DNA of 6,165 bases. Origin: Caldilineae bacterium. Lineage in GTDB: Bacteria; Chloroflexota; Anaerolineae; J102. Each line of letters opens with the position of its first letter. The first letter of the stretch is position 1. Below the pieces are notes generated by a model, which was given only the letters and a program-made list of their open reading frames with translations, did no database searches and was not told where the DNA came from. The DNA lies in NCBI GenBank assembly GCA_011192085.1, contig DUEQ01000218.1:1-6165 (forward strand), read 5' to 3'. The position numbers and the translations under genes are program-made. Positions 1 to 5,841 of the stretch are shown here, piece after piece.

Positions 1-50
1 CGCGACCGTCGCGGGCGTTGGCGGCGGCGACGCGCCCGTCGCGGGCGTTG
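1..50. repeat. 20-bp imperfect direct repeat, 30-bp period, inside nuoN
   Basis: Bases 1-20 and 31-50 are identical except for one position (A5 against C35), separated by a 10-base GC-rich spacer. The copies are in phase with the nuoN frame because the 30-bp period is a multiple of three. Each encodes a short stretch of the form A-[T/P]-V-A-G-V. More copies could lie upstream of the window edge. In NuoN this position corresponds to the variable loop before the conserved 'VDxxxxxx' helix, where length changes would be tolerated. The repeat itself is read directly; the loop placement is inferred by analogy with E. coli NuoN. Confidence 0.6.
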
Positions 51-1288
51 TGTTGGTGGATGACTTGTCCCGGTATCTGAACCTGGTCGTGTTGCTGGCC
101 GCGGGCCTGAGCGTGCTGTTAGCCTGGGCCTACGTGCCTCAGTTCAGCAAGGAGACCAGCTCCTTCTACGCGCTGGTGTTGCTGGCCCTGGCGGGCATGA
201 TGTTCATGGGGAAGTCAGTGGAGCTGATCACCCTGTTCGTGAGTCTGGAGATCCTGTCGGTCTCCCTCTACATTCTCACTGGATTCAACCGTCGCCAGCT
301 TGCTAGCGCTGAAGGCGCGCTCAAATATTTCTTGCTGGGCGCCTTTTCGTCGGGATTCTTTCTTTATGGTTTGGCATTGCTCTATGCCGACACCGGCAGC
401 ACGCAACTGGCGGCCATCGCCGCCAATGAAACTGGCGGCTTCCTGATCATGACCGGGCTGGCCTTGTTGCTGGTGGGCTTTTTCTTCAAGTTGGCTGGCG
501 TGCCCTTCCACATGTGGGCGCCCGATGCGTACCAGGGCGCGCCCACGCCCGTGACCTCGTTCATGTCGGTGGCCACGAAGGCCGCGGCTTTCATCGCCCT
601 GTTCCGGGTGTTGGCCGCGCTGCCGGGAGCGCCCGTCGAGGTCTGGGGAACCCTCGTCGCGGTCGTGGCCGTGCTGACCATGACCTGGGGCAACTTCGCG
701 GCCCTTCGTCAGACCAGCCTCAAGCGCATGTTGGCGTATAGCTCCATCGCCCACGCGGGCTACATGATGACGGGCCTGGTGGCGGGCGTGGATGCTCTGA
801 ACGCGGTGCTCTACTATCTGTTCGCCTACGCGTTTATGAACATCGGCGCGTTTGCGGTGGCAGCCATGCTGGAGAAAACCACGCCCGACGCCCGCCAGGA
901 CGCAGACATTGCCGCGGCCCGCGGCTTGTTCGACCGTCGTCCCGCCCTGGCGGTGGCCATGGCCATCTTCATGCTCTCCCTGACGGGCATCCCGCCCCTG
1001 GTGGGGTTCTTTGGCAAGTTGTATGTGTTCAACGCTGCCGTGAGCGCGGGCTGGGCCTGGGTGGCCGTGGCGGGCATGCTGAACAGCGCCGTCAGCGCCT
1101 ACTACTACTTGCGGGTGGTAGTCGTCATGTTCATGTCCAGCGCGGACGAGGCGAGCTATGTGCGGCCTTCCTTGCCCGCGGGCGCCCGCGCGGCCATCGC
1201 CATCGCCGTGATGGGCGCGCTCCTCATGGGCATCCTGGCTACGCCCGTGTTCGTGGAGCTGGGACGGGCGGTGGTGGCGTTGCGATAG
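2..1288 (+). CDS. nuoN: NADH-quinone oxidoreductase subunit N (NuoN), 5'-partial
   Basis: Antiporter-like membrane subunit of respiratory complex I, which couples NADH oxidation and quinone reduction to proton export across the cytoplasmic membrane. The frame is open to the window edge. GTG at 50 is a possible start but gives only 412 residues and lacks the first helices, whereas NuoN is usually about 480-500 residues. I therefore call it truncated by the window, with roughly 50 residues missing. Counting from GTG 50, the family signatures are present: the membrane glutamate in 'VSLEIL' (E67), 'FKLAGVPFHMWAPDAYQGAP' (K147), 'LKRMLAYSSIAHAGY' (K225) and 'GFFGKLYVF' (K323). By position these match the channel residues E133, K217, K247 and K395 of E. 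coli NuoN. The protein is hydrophobic throughout with many transmembrane helices. NuoN is commonly the last gene of a nuo operon, consistent with the terminator just downstream. Confidence 0.95.
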   Translation, partial: ATVAGVGGGDAPVAGVVLVDDLSRYLNLVVLLAAGLSVLLAWAYVPQFSKETSSFYALVLLALAGMMFMGKSVELITLFVSLEILSVSLYILTGFNRRQLASAEGALKYFLLGAFSSGFFLYGLALLYADTGSTQLAAIAANETGGFLIMTGLALLLVGFFFKLAGVPFHMWAPDAYQGAPTPVTSFMSVATKAAAFIALFRVLAALPGAPVEVWGTLVAVVAVLTMTWGNFAALRQTSLKRMLAYSSIAHAGYMMTGLVAGVDALNAVLYYLFAYAFMNIGAFAVAAMLEKTTPDARQDADIAAARGLFDRRPALAVAMAIFMLSLTGIPPLVGFFGKLYVFNAAVSAGWAWVAVAGMLNSAVSAYYYLRVVVVMFMSSADEASYVRPSLPAGARAAIAIAVMGALLMGILATPVFVELGRAVVALR

Positions 1289-1315
1289 CGCACCCGAAGA
1301 ATCGTCTCTGGTAGC

Positions 1316-1347
1316 AAAAGACGCCCGACCTGAGGGGCGTCTTTTTT
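1316..1347 (+). terminator. Rho-independent terminator after nuoN
   Basis: An 11-bp perfect stem pairs 1316-1326 (AAAAGACGCCC) with 1335-1345 (GGGCGTCTTTT), enclosing an 8-base loop at 1327-1334. A run of six T (1342-1347) follows the GC core. It starts 27 bases after the nuoN stop codon and should end the nuo transcript. The A-tract on the left arm means it could also work weakly in the reverse direction. Confidence 0.92.
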
Positions 1348-1360
1348 GTTTCGATAAGAT

Positions 1361-1431
1361 GACGATGGACGATAGAGGATGGAGGACGGCGAAGCGCCAC
1401 AGCGGTCCTCTATCCTCTATCGTCTGTCGTC
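1361..1431. repeat. Long inverted repeat built from degenerate 7-bp units
   Basis: The left arm 1361-1387 pairs with the right arm 1405-1431 along all 27 positions: 24 Watson-Crick pairs and 3 G-T pairs, with no bulge. The 17-base loop holds its own mini-hairpin (GGCG 1388-1391 with CGCC 1395-1398). Each arm is itself repetitive. The left arm reads GACGATG, GACGATA, GAGGATG, GAGGAC, and the right arm is the complement of GACGACA, GACGATA, GAGGATA, GAGGAC. A short T-rich stretch (1432-1437) follows. The region is non-coding. It resembles intergenic heptamer repeats or REP/MITE-like palindromes dispersed in some genomes, but copy number cannot be judged from one window. It could also act as a second terminator or an RNA-stabilising stem. 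Confidence 0.85.
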
Positions 1432-1460
1432 TATTTTCAAACCAGGATGGCCTCCCCCTA

Positions 1461-1477
1461 GCCTGGCACATCCAGGC
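1461..1477 (+). other. Small perfect hairpin with a competing upstream arm
   Basis: GCCTGG (1461-1466) and CCAGGC (1472-1477) form a 6-bp stem around a 5-base loop. CCAGG at 1442-1446 can pair with the same CCTGG (1462-1466), so two mutually exclusive stems are possible. No T-run follows, so it is not an intrinsic terminator. No function can be assigned; such short stems also occur by chance in GC-rich DNA. Confidence 0.3.
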
Positions 1478-1553
1478 AATGGAACTTGTTGGGGGGAAAT
1501 AACGTACAAGACATGATCATGAGGCGTTTTTGTTTCTGACATCAATTTCTCGC

Positions 1554-1558
1554 AAGGA
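1554..1558 (+). promoter_or_regulatory. Shine-Dalgarno site supporting GTG start at 1567
   Basis: AAGGA lies 8 bases upstream of GTG 1567, a normal ribosome-binding spacing. It favours starting the small downstream gene in the frame that encodes a signal peptide. The alternative is TTG 1530 in the frame of the C-terminal body, which has its own GAGG at 1521-1524 with a 5-base spacing. Confidence 0.5.
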
Positions 1559-1566
1559 CATAGTCC

Positions 1567-2012
1567 GTGTACGAAAAACGCTATCTCTTTATTGCTCTTG
1601 CGGTTACGATGCTTTTTGCAAGCGCCTGGACGAACTCGACCGAACCCGCGCCGCCATCCAGGCCTTCCAGGCCAATCCCTCCCAGGGGACGCTGGAGGCC
1701 CTGGGCGAGGAAATGGCCCGGGCCGATTTCATCCTGGCGGGCGTGGATAAGGACGCCGCGGACCTGCTGGACAGGGTGAACGCCCTGCTGGAGGCCATCG
1801 ATAGGGTGCAGACGGGCCTGAGGCTGATGCGCGGGCTCGCATCCCCAATTCAGAGCGCGTTCCAGGAGATCCAGCAGTTCATCGAGGGCGTTGCCGCACC
1901 CGGGCGAGACCTGGCTGAGACGCTGGAGACCATGCGCGGCCAGATCGCCCAGGATCGTGACCTCTTCTGGCAGCTCCAAGACATCATCGAAAAGGCGAGA
2001 GGGCCGCAGTGA
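1567..2012 (+). CDS. Small secreted or membrane-anchored helical protein, frameshifted
   Basis: Unrecognised gene whose parts lie in two frames. From GTG 1567 (AAGGA ribosome site) the frame encodes a clear signal peptide: M-Y-E-K-R, then a hydrophobic stretch ending in A-S-A at residues 18-20, a possible signal peptidase I site. That frame then becomes Pro/Arg/Trp-rich, as out-of-frame GC-rich DNA does. The body lies in the other frame from about 1626 to the TGA at 2010-2012: roughly 128 residues, Glu/Asp/Leu/Ala-rich, predicted almost wholly alpha-helical with amphipathic, coiled-coil-like repeats (for example 'DLLDRVNALLEAIDRVQ') and high G+C at third codon positions. Joining them needs one added base, or a -1 slip, between about 1612 and 1660; the T5 run at 1613-1617 is a candidate. 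Read without a shift, TTG 1530-2012 gives 160 residues with an unconvincing N-terminus. It could be a pseudogene, a sequencing error or real frameshifting. No function is assigned. Confidence 0.6.
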
Positions 2013-2082
2013 ATCTCGCTCCGGGCCACAAACATAGCTTGTGAAGGACCATGGCACACCGCGAGGGTTTCCATCGAGGCGG

Positions 2083-2112
2083 TTGTGCGAAGGGATGGTT
2101 TTGATCTACACT
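2083..2112 (+). promoter_or_regulatory. Weak candidate promoter for degV
   Basis: TTGTGC (2083-2088) and TACACT (2107-2112) are separated by 18 bases. The -35 keeps only the TTG core and the -10 matches TATAAT at four of six positions. The -10 box ends 8 bases before ATG 2121, so transcription would start at or next to the start codon. This matches the geometry of the stronger promoter at 2975-3004, which is the main reason for listing it. Confidence 0.35.
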
Positions 2113-2120
2113 GGGAAACG

Positions 2121-2960
2121 ATGCCCAACATTGCCCTCCTCACCGACAGCAGCAACGATCTCCCGCCCGACCTCCTGGAACGCCATGGCGTCACGGTCGT
2201 TCCCCTCCACATCCATTTCGGCGAAGAGACGTTCCCGGATGCATACGACCGCCGCGAAGCGTTTTGGGCGCGGTTCGCCGCGGGAGAGACTCCTCGCACC
2301 GCCGCGCCCTCCCCCGCCATCTTCGCAGAGGCTTACGAGCGGGCTCTGGTCCAGTCCGATGAAGCGCTGATGATCACGGTCACCAGCAAACACAGCAGCA
2401 CCTACCAAAACGCGCTTTTGGCCGCCGAAGGGTTTGGCAACAGGGTGCGCGTCTTCGACTCCTGGGGGATCTCCCTGGCGCAAGGGGTGCTCGTGCTGCG
2501 GGCGGCGCAGCTCATCGCCCGCGGCGCCCAGATGGACGCTGTCTTCGCCCACCTGGAGGAGGCTCGCGCCCGGACGAGATTGATGCTCTATCTGGATTCC
2601 CTGGATGCTATCCAGCGTAGCGGGCGCATCGCACCCGTCATCCATGCGGCCAGGCGCATGTCTTCCTTGCTCTCGGTCCGCATTCTCCTGACGATGAAGG
2701 AGGGCGCGTTGACCTTCGCCGGCGCGGTGCGCAGCCCCAAGAAAGGCGTCCGTCACATCGCGCGGCACTTTCAAGGGCGGCGGGCCGAAAGTCTGGCGGT
2801 GGCCCACACCCGCGCGCCTGAGCTGGCCCAGGCTCTGGCCGACGCCATTGCGCCCGCGATGGATTTTCCTCGCGATGCGATTCTGATGGCCGAGGCGGGG
2901 CCGGTGTTGGGCGCGCACGGCGGATTTCGGGCCTTCGGCGTCGCGTTTATCGAACGCTAG
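2121..2960 (+). CDS. DegV family protein (FakB-like fatty-acid-binding)
   Basis: 279-residue protein of the DegV family, the usual family length. Characterised members (FakB) bind a fatty acid and present it to the kinase FakA for phosphorylation, feeding exogenous or recycled fatty acids into phospholipid synthesis; it should be cytosolic. I chose ATG 2121 because family members begin directly with the 'IALLTDSSNDLP' segment (residues 4-14); GTG 2085 would add 12 unrelated residues. Other family features are 'T60-AAPSP' (the T-x-x-P-S motif), 'TSKHSSTYQNA' (88-98), 'VFDS' (111-114), 'LDSLDAIQRSGRI' (158-170) and 'GPVLGAH' (260-266). T60, S92/S93 and H266 line up with the Thr, Ser and His that hold the fatty-acid carboxylate in FakB structures. 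Oddities: the usual S-G-L-S-G-T reads S-K-H-S-S-T, and the usual H-x-G-P-G-A-x-G reads H-G-G-F-R-A-F-G. No fakA is in view. Family assignment is firm; the exact ligand is not known. Confidence 0.92.
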   Translation: MPNIALLTDSSNDLPPDLLERHGVTVVPLHIHFGEETFPDAYDRREAFWARFAAGETPRTAAPSPAIFAEAYERALVQSDEALMITVTSKHSSTYQNALLAAEGFGNRVRVFDSWGISLAQGVLVLRAAQLIARGAQMDAVFAHLEEARARTRLMLYLDSLDAIQRSGRIAPVIHAARRMSSLLSVRILLTMKEGALTFAGAVRSPKKGVRHIARHFQGRRAESLAVAHTRAPELAQALADAIAPAMDFPRDAILMAEAGPVLGAHGGFRAFGVAFIER

Positions 2961-2974
2961 ATTACGGAAACGGC

Positions 2975-3004
2975 TTGTCAAAACCGAAGATTTTGGGCTA
3001 TGAT
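2975..3004 (+). promoter_or_regulatory. Sigma70-like promoter for the polysaccharide genes
   Basis: TTGTCA (2975-2980, five of six to TTGACA) and TATGAT (2999-3004, five of six to TATAAT) are separated by 18 bases. It sits 14 bases after the degV stop codon. The -10 box ends only 6 bases before ATG 3011, so the expected transcription start falls on or beside that ATG and the mRNA would be leaderless. This also makes a translation start at TTG 2975 unlikely, since that codon is the -35 element. Confidence 0.7.
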
Positions 3005-3010
3005 AGAAGC

Positions 3011-4468
3011 ATGGACACCCTGGTTTCCTCTGGCAAGAGGATGAAAACGGCAACGCTGTTGAACGCGGTTGCGGCCCTGACAGGCGTGCTCGCGTCCATC
3101 GGATTGGCCTGGGCCGTGCTTTACCAGCCCGATTTCGCGGATTATCTCATCGCTATCAGCGCCATCGGCCTTACCCTGGCCCTGATCTACTTCGATCCCC
3201 TCCTCGCGTTCCTGGTCTGGCTCTTCTTTATCCCCTTCGCGCCCTTCTGGCGGTTCGATCTGCACATGCCCGCGGGCATTCCCGACCTCAGCTACGCGCG
3301 GATGGTGGGGAGCGTCCTGGCCGTTTATCTGTTCGCCCAGGTGGCGCTGGGACGTCGCAAATTCCTGACCATCACCTTCTTCGAACTCGCCATCCCCTTC
3401 TTCCTCATCCCCCTGCTGTGGTCAGCCATACGCGCTTATCTGGGATGGCTGTGGGGCCTCCAGTCGGTCTTCGATGCGTTTCTCATCCCCTTGTTGGCCT
3501 ATTTCATCGCCCGTCAACTCCTGACGAAGCCGGAGGATTTCCGGAAGTTGGCCATGGCCATCCTGGGGATCACCATCATCATCGCCATCGCCGCCATCGT
3601 GGAGCAGGCTACCGGCTTCGCGCCCTTTCGGTTTGGCATCGGCGCTCGCGTCTACAGCGGCGACATCCGCAAAGTCAGCAGTTTTCTGGCCAACCCCGCC
3701 TACATCGGCCTGGCCCTGGCCGTGGGCGTTCCCCTGGCCATCATGCTAAGCATCGAAGCTAAAGCGTATCGCCATAAAGCGCTGTATCTGCTGGGCCTGC
3801 TGATTCTGGAGATGGGCATTGTCGCCACGTTCAACCGATCCGCCATGCTGGGCGGCATCCTGGGCCCCCTGGTGTTCTCCATCCTCAATCGTCGGTTGTT
3901 GAAATATGTGCTGCCCGTCCTCCTGATCATCGCTCTGCTGGTGGGGTTGAGCTGGAACGCGCTGGAAGGCACCTCGGTGGGCAACCGCCTCGGCGCGGAA
4001 AGCCCCATCGATTATCGACTGGAAGCCATCAAAACGGGCCTGCAGATCCATCGGAGCGCGCCCTATTTGGGCGTGGGATGGGGTTGGTTCGGGCGTTTGG
4101 CCGCGGGATTGGGCTTTCGCGAAAATGGCGTCAACGTCCTCTCCACCACGCACAACTCCTACCTCAATTTCCTGGTCTCAGGGGGATACGCGCTGCTGGG
4201 CGGGTATCTGCTGATGATGTTGGGGTTGGGCGTGACGTTGGCGGTCATTGGATGGCCGCGGCGCAAGGAGCGGATACTCTTCCCACTTTATATTCAGATG
4301 GCGATGGGCGCGCTATTTGCGTACGTCGCGCCCATCGCTTTTTTCGATAACGCGTTCTCCAACTACGCCAACCTCATTTTTTTCGCGGTCATGGGGGGAG
4401 CGATCTCGGCCACCCTTGGCGGCGGCTCCTTGACCGATGACTTCCTGGCGAATGCCACAGGTGCGTGA
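3011..4468 (+). CDS. O-antigen ligase/polymerase-like membrane protein (Wzy_C type)
   Basis: 485-residue polytopic inner-membrane protein with about 11-13 predicted helices, the usual size and layout of the O-antigen ligase/polymerase (WaaL/Wzy, Wzy_C domain) superfamily. Members transfer or polymerise undecaprenyl-linked glycans on the outer face of the cytoplasmic membrane. Supporting features: the hydrophobic core with 'FNRSAMLGGILG' (274-285), a soluble outer loop at about 315-385 containing 'DYRLEAIKTGLQIHRSAPYLGVGWGWFG', and the conserved 'THNSYLNFLVSGGYALLG' (380-397), whose H381 corresponds to the catalytic-loop histidine of the family. The start at ATG 3011 follows from the promoter at 2975-3004; TTG 2975 overlaps the -35 box, and ATG 3041 is a fallback that would remove 10 residues. 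The stop TGA overlaps the next ATG (TGATG), indicating translational coupling. Ligase and polymerase cannot be told apart from sequence alone, so no symbol is given. Confidence 0.85.
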   Translation: MDTLVSSGKRMKTATLLNAVAALTGVLASIGLAWAVLYQPDFADYLIAISAIGLTLALIYFDPLLAFLVWLFFIPFAPFWRFDLHMPAGIPDLSYARMVGSVLAVYLFAQVALGRRKFLTITFFELAIPFFLIPLLWSAIRAYLGWLWGLQSVFDAFLIPLLAYFIARQLLTKPEDFRKLAMAILGITIIIAIAAIVEQATGFAPFRFGIGARVYSGDIRKVSSFLANPAYIGLALAVGVPLAIMLSIEAKAYRHKALYLLGLLILEMGIVATFNRSAMLGGILGPLVFSILNRRLLKYVLPVLLIIALLVGLSWNALEGTSVGNRLGAESPIDYRLEAIKTGLQIHRSAPYLGVGWGWFGRLAAGLGFRENGVNVLSTTHNSYLNFLVSGGYALLGGYLLMMLGLGVTLAVIGWPRRKERILFPLYIQMAMGALFAYVAPIAFFDNAFSNYANLIFFAVMGGAISATLGGGSLTDDFLANATGA

Positions 4469-5841
4469 TGAGCAGATACAGCCGGTTTCTTCGCAAAGCG
4501 GTTCTTCCCCTGGGCTCCCGTCTGGCGGGGTATGGCGACTTCCTGCCCTATCTCGAATCCCTGGAGGCGAGTCAGTGGTGGTCCTATGACCAGATCCAGG
4601 CGTTGCAAAACGCCAAACTGCGGCGGCTCATCGCGCATGTCTATGAGCATGTGCCCTTCTATCGCCAGGTGATGGATCAACGGGGCCTGAAACCCGCGGA
4701 CATCCAGACCGCCGATGATCTGGTGAAACTGCCCATCGTCGACAAAAAGGCGTTGACGCAGCATTATGACGCTGGCCTGCGGGATCATTCCATCCCCCGC
4801 AAGCAGCTTATCCACGCCACGTCCAGCGGCTCCACCGCGGAGCGTCTGCACTATTGGACGACGAAATCGCAAAAGGCGAAGAAGTGGGCGGGCCTTTTCC
4901 GTTGGTGGGAGATGGTGGGCTATGAATTTGGCGATCCCTATGTCACTTTTCAGCTCGCACCCAATCAAGGGTTCAAAGGCTGGCCCCTGGTGGGGCGTTT
5001 GGAGTGGCTGCTCTTGCGGCATCATTGGCTTTCGGCCCAGGAGATGACCGACGAGGTGTTGGCCCAGTATGTCGAGAACTTGCGGGCGTGGCGGCCCAAA
5101 CTGTTTCGCAGCTACGCATCCACCCTCTATTATCTGGCCAAACGCATGAACGAGGCGGGGCTGAACGTGCATGTGCCCGCCATCCTCACTACGGGAGAGA
5201 CTCTCACCGATCATATGCGGGAGACCATCGCCCGCGCGTTTGCCCCCGGCGAGGTGTTCAATGAATATGGCGGGGATGGGATGCAGATAGCGGCGGAATG
5301 TCATGAGCATCAGGGCATGCATATCAACGCCGAAACCTACATTGTGGAGATCGTCAAGGATGGAAAACGGGTGGCAGAGGGTGAATTGGGCGAGGTGGTG
5401 TTGACCAACCTGGAAGCCACGGCGACGCCCTTCATCCGCTATAACATTCACGATGTGGCCGCACTGACCACGGCCCCTTGCGCGTGCGGTCGCGGGCTGC
5501 CCCGCCTCAGCCACCTGGAGGGGCGGCTTACCGATATGTTTGTCACATCGGACGGCCACTGGCTGACGGTGCATCAGTTCACCGCCTTCTTCGCCAAAGT
5601 GCATTCGGTGAAGGCGTTTCAGGTCATTCAGAAAGAGGTGGATTTCATCGTGATCAAGCTGGTGGTGGATGATCATTTCAGTCAGGCGGATCATCAACGC
5701 ATCATCGACACGTTCCGCGGTTATATGGGGCCCAACGTGCGATTCGAGCTCCAATTTGTGGATGACATTCCCACCACGCCCGTGGGCAAGCGACGCTTCT
5801 TCATCTCCGAAGTCATCCAAGGGGCGCCCAGCAAGGTGTGA
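4468..5841 (+). CDS. CapK/PaaK-type adenylate-forming enzyme (phenylacetate-CoA ligase-like)
   Basis: 457-residue cytosolic protein of the phenylacetate-CoA ligase (PaaK)/CapK branch of the ANL adenylating superfamily, which activates a carboxylic acid with ATP as an acyl-adenylate. Motifs in order: phosphate-binding 'TSSGSTAE' (118-125), 'TTGETL' (241-246), 'NEYGGDGM' (265-272, the aromatic A5-like region), 'RYNIHDVA' (324-331), 'CACGRGLPRL' (338-347, the Cys-x-Cys-G-R signature common in CapK-like proteins), 'EGRLTDMF' (351-358, A8 hinge) and C-terminal 'TPVGKRRFF' (437-445) with K441 as the likely A10 lysine. ATG 4468 is preferred over GTG 4465 because it gives the TGATG overlap with the upstream gene. 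Its place between a ligase/polymerase and a glycosyltransferase suggests a role in modifying a polysaccharide, for example activating an acyl or amino-acid substituent, rather than phenylacetate catabolism; no paa genes are seen. The substrate cannot be read from sequence. Confidence 0.88.
   Translation: MSRYSRFLRKAVLPLGSRLAGYGDFLPYLESLEASQWWSYDQIQALQNAKLRRLIAHVYEHVPFYRQVMDQRGLKPADIQTADDLVKLPIVDKKALTQHYDAGLRDHSIPRKQLIHATSSGSTAERLHYWTTKSQKAKKWAGLFRWWEMVGYEFGDPYVTFQLAPNQGFKGWPLVGRLEWLLLRHHWLSAQEMTDEVLAQYVENLRAWRPKLFRSYASTLYYLAKRMNEAGLNVHVPAILTTGETLTDHMRETIARAFAPGEVFNEYGGDGMQIAAECHEHQGMHINAETYIVEIVKDGKRVAEGELGEVVLTNLEATATPFIRYNIHDVAALTTAPCACGRGLPRLSHLEGRLTDMFVTSDGHWLTVHQFTAFFAKVHSVKAFQVIQKEVDFIVIKLVVDDHFSQADHQRIIDTFRGYMGPNVRFELQFVDDIPTTPVGKRRFFISEVIQGAPSKV

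Noticed and set aside
1361..1431. CRISPR array or insertion-sequence end
   Set aside because: There are only two arms, in inverted rather than direct orientation, with no spacers, no transposase gene and no target-site duplication that I can identify.
215..1471. Minus-strand open frame of 418 codons across nuoN
   Set aside because: Composition is Arg/His/Gln-rich without membrane or domain signal. It also runs through the terminator and the inverted repeat, so it is a GC-rich artefact.
1464..1479. TGGCAC followed by GGCAA as a sigma54 (-24/-12) promoter
   Set aside because: The -12 half lacks the TTGC core and the GG-to-GC spacing is one base short.
1536..1564. CTGACA-N17-CATAGT as a promoter for the small gene
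   Set aside because: Spacing and -35 are good, but the predicted start near 1571 falls inside the gene after GTG 1567 and would remove its ribosome site. It is most likely a chance match.
2085..2120. GTG 2085 as the degV start
   Set aside because: It adds 12 residues with no family counterpart and lies within the candidate promoter; DegV proteins begin at the segment following ATG 2121.
2013..2120. RNA gene or riboswitch upstream of degV
   Set aside because: Only a 5-bp CACAA/TTGTG stem is visible, with no conserved riboswitch or tRNA pattern.
2106..3053. Minus-strand open frame of 315 codons across degV
   Set aside because: No family resemblance and antisense to a convincing DegV gene.
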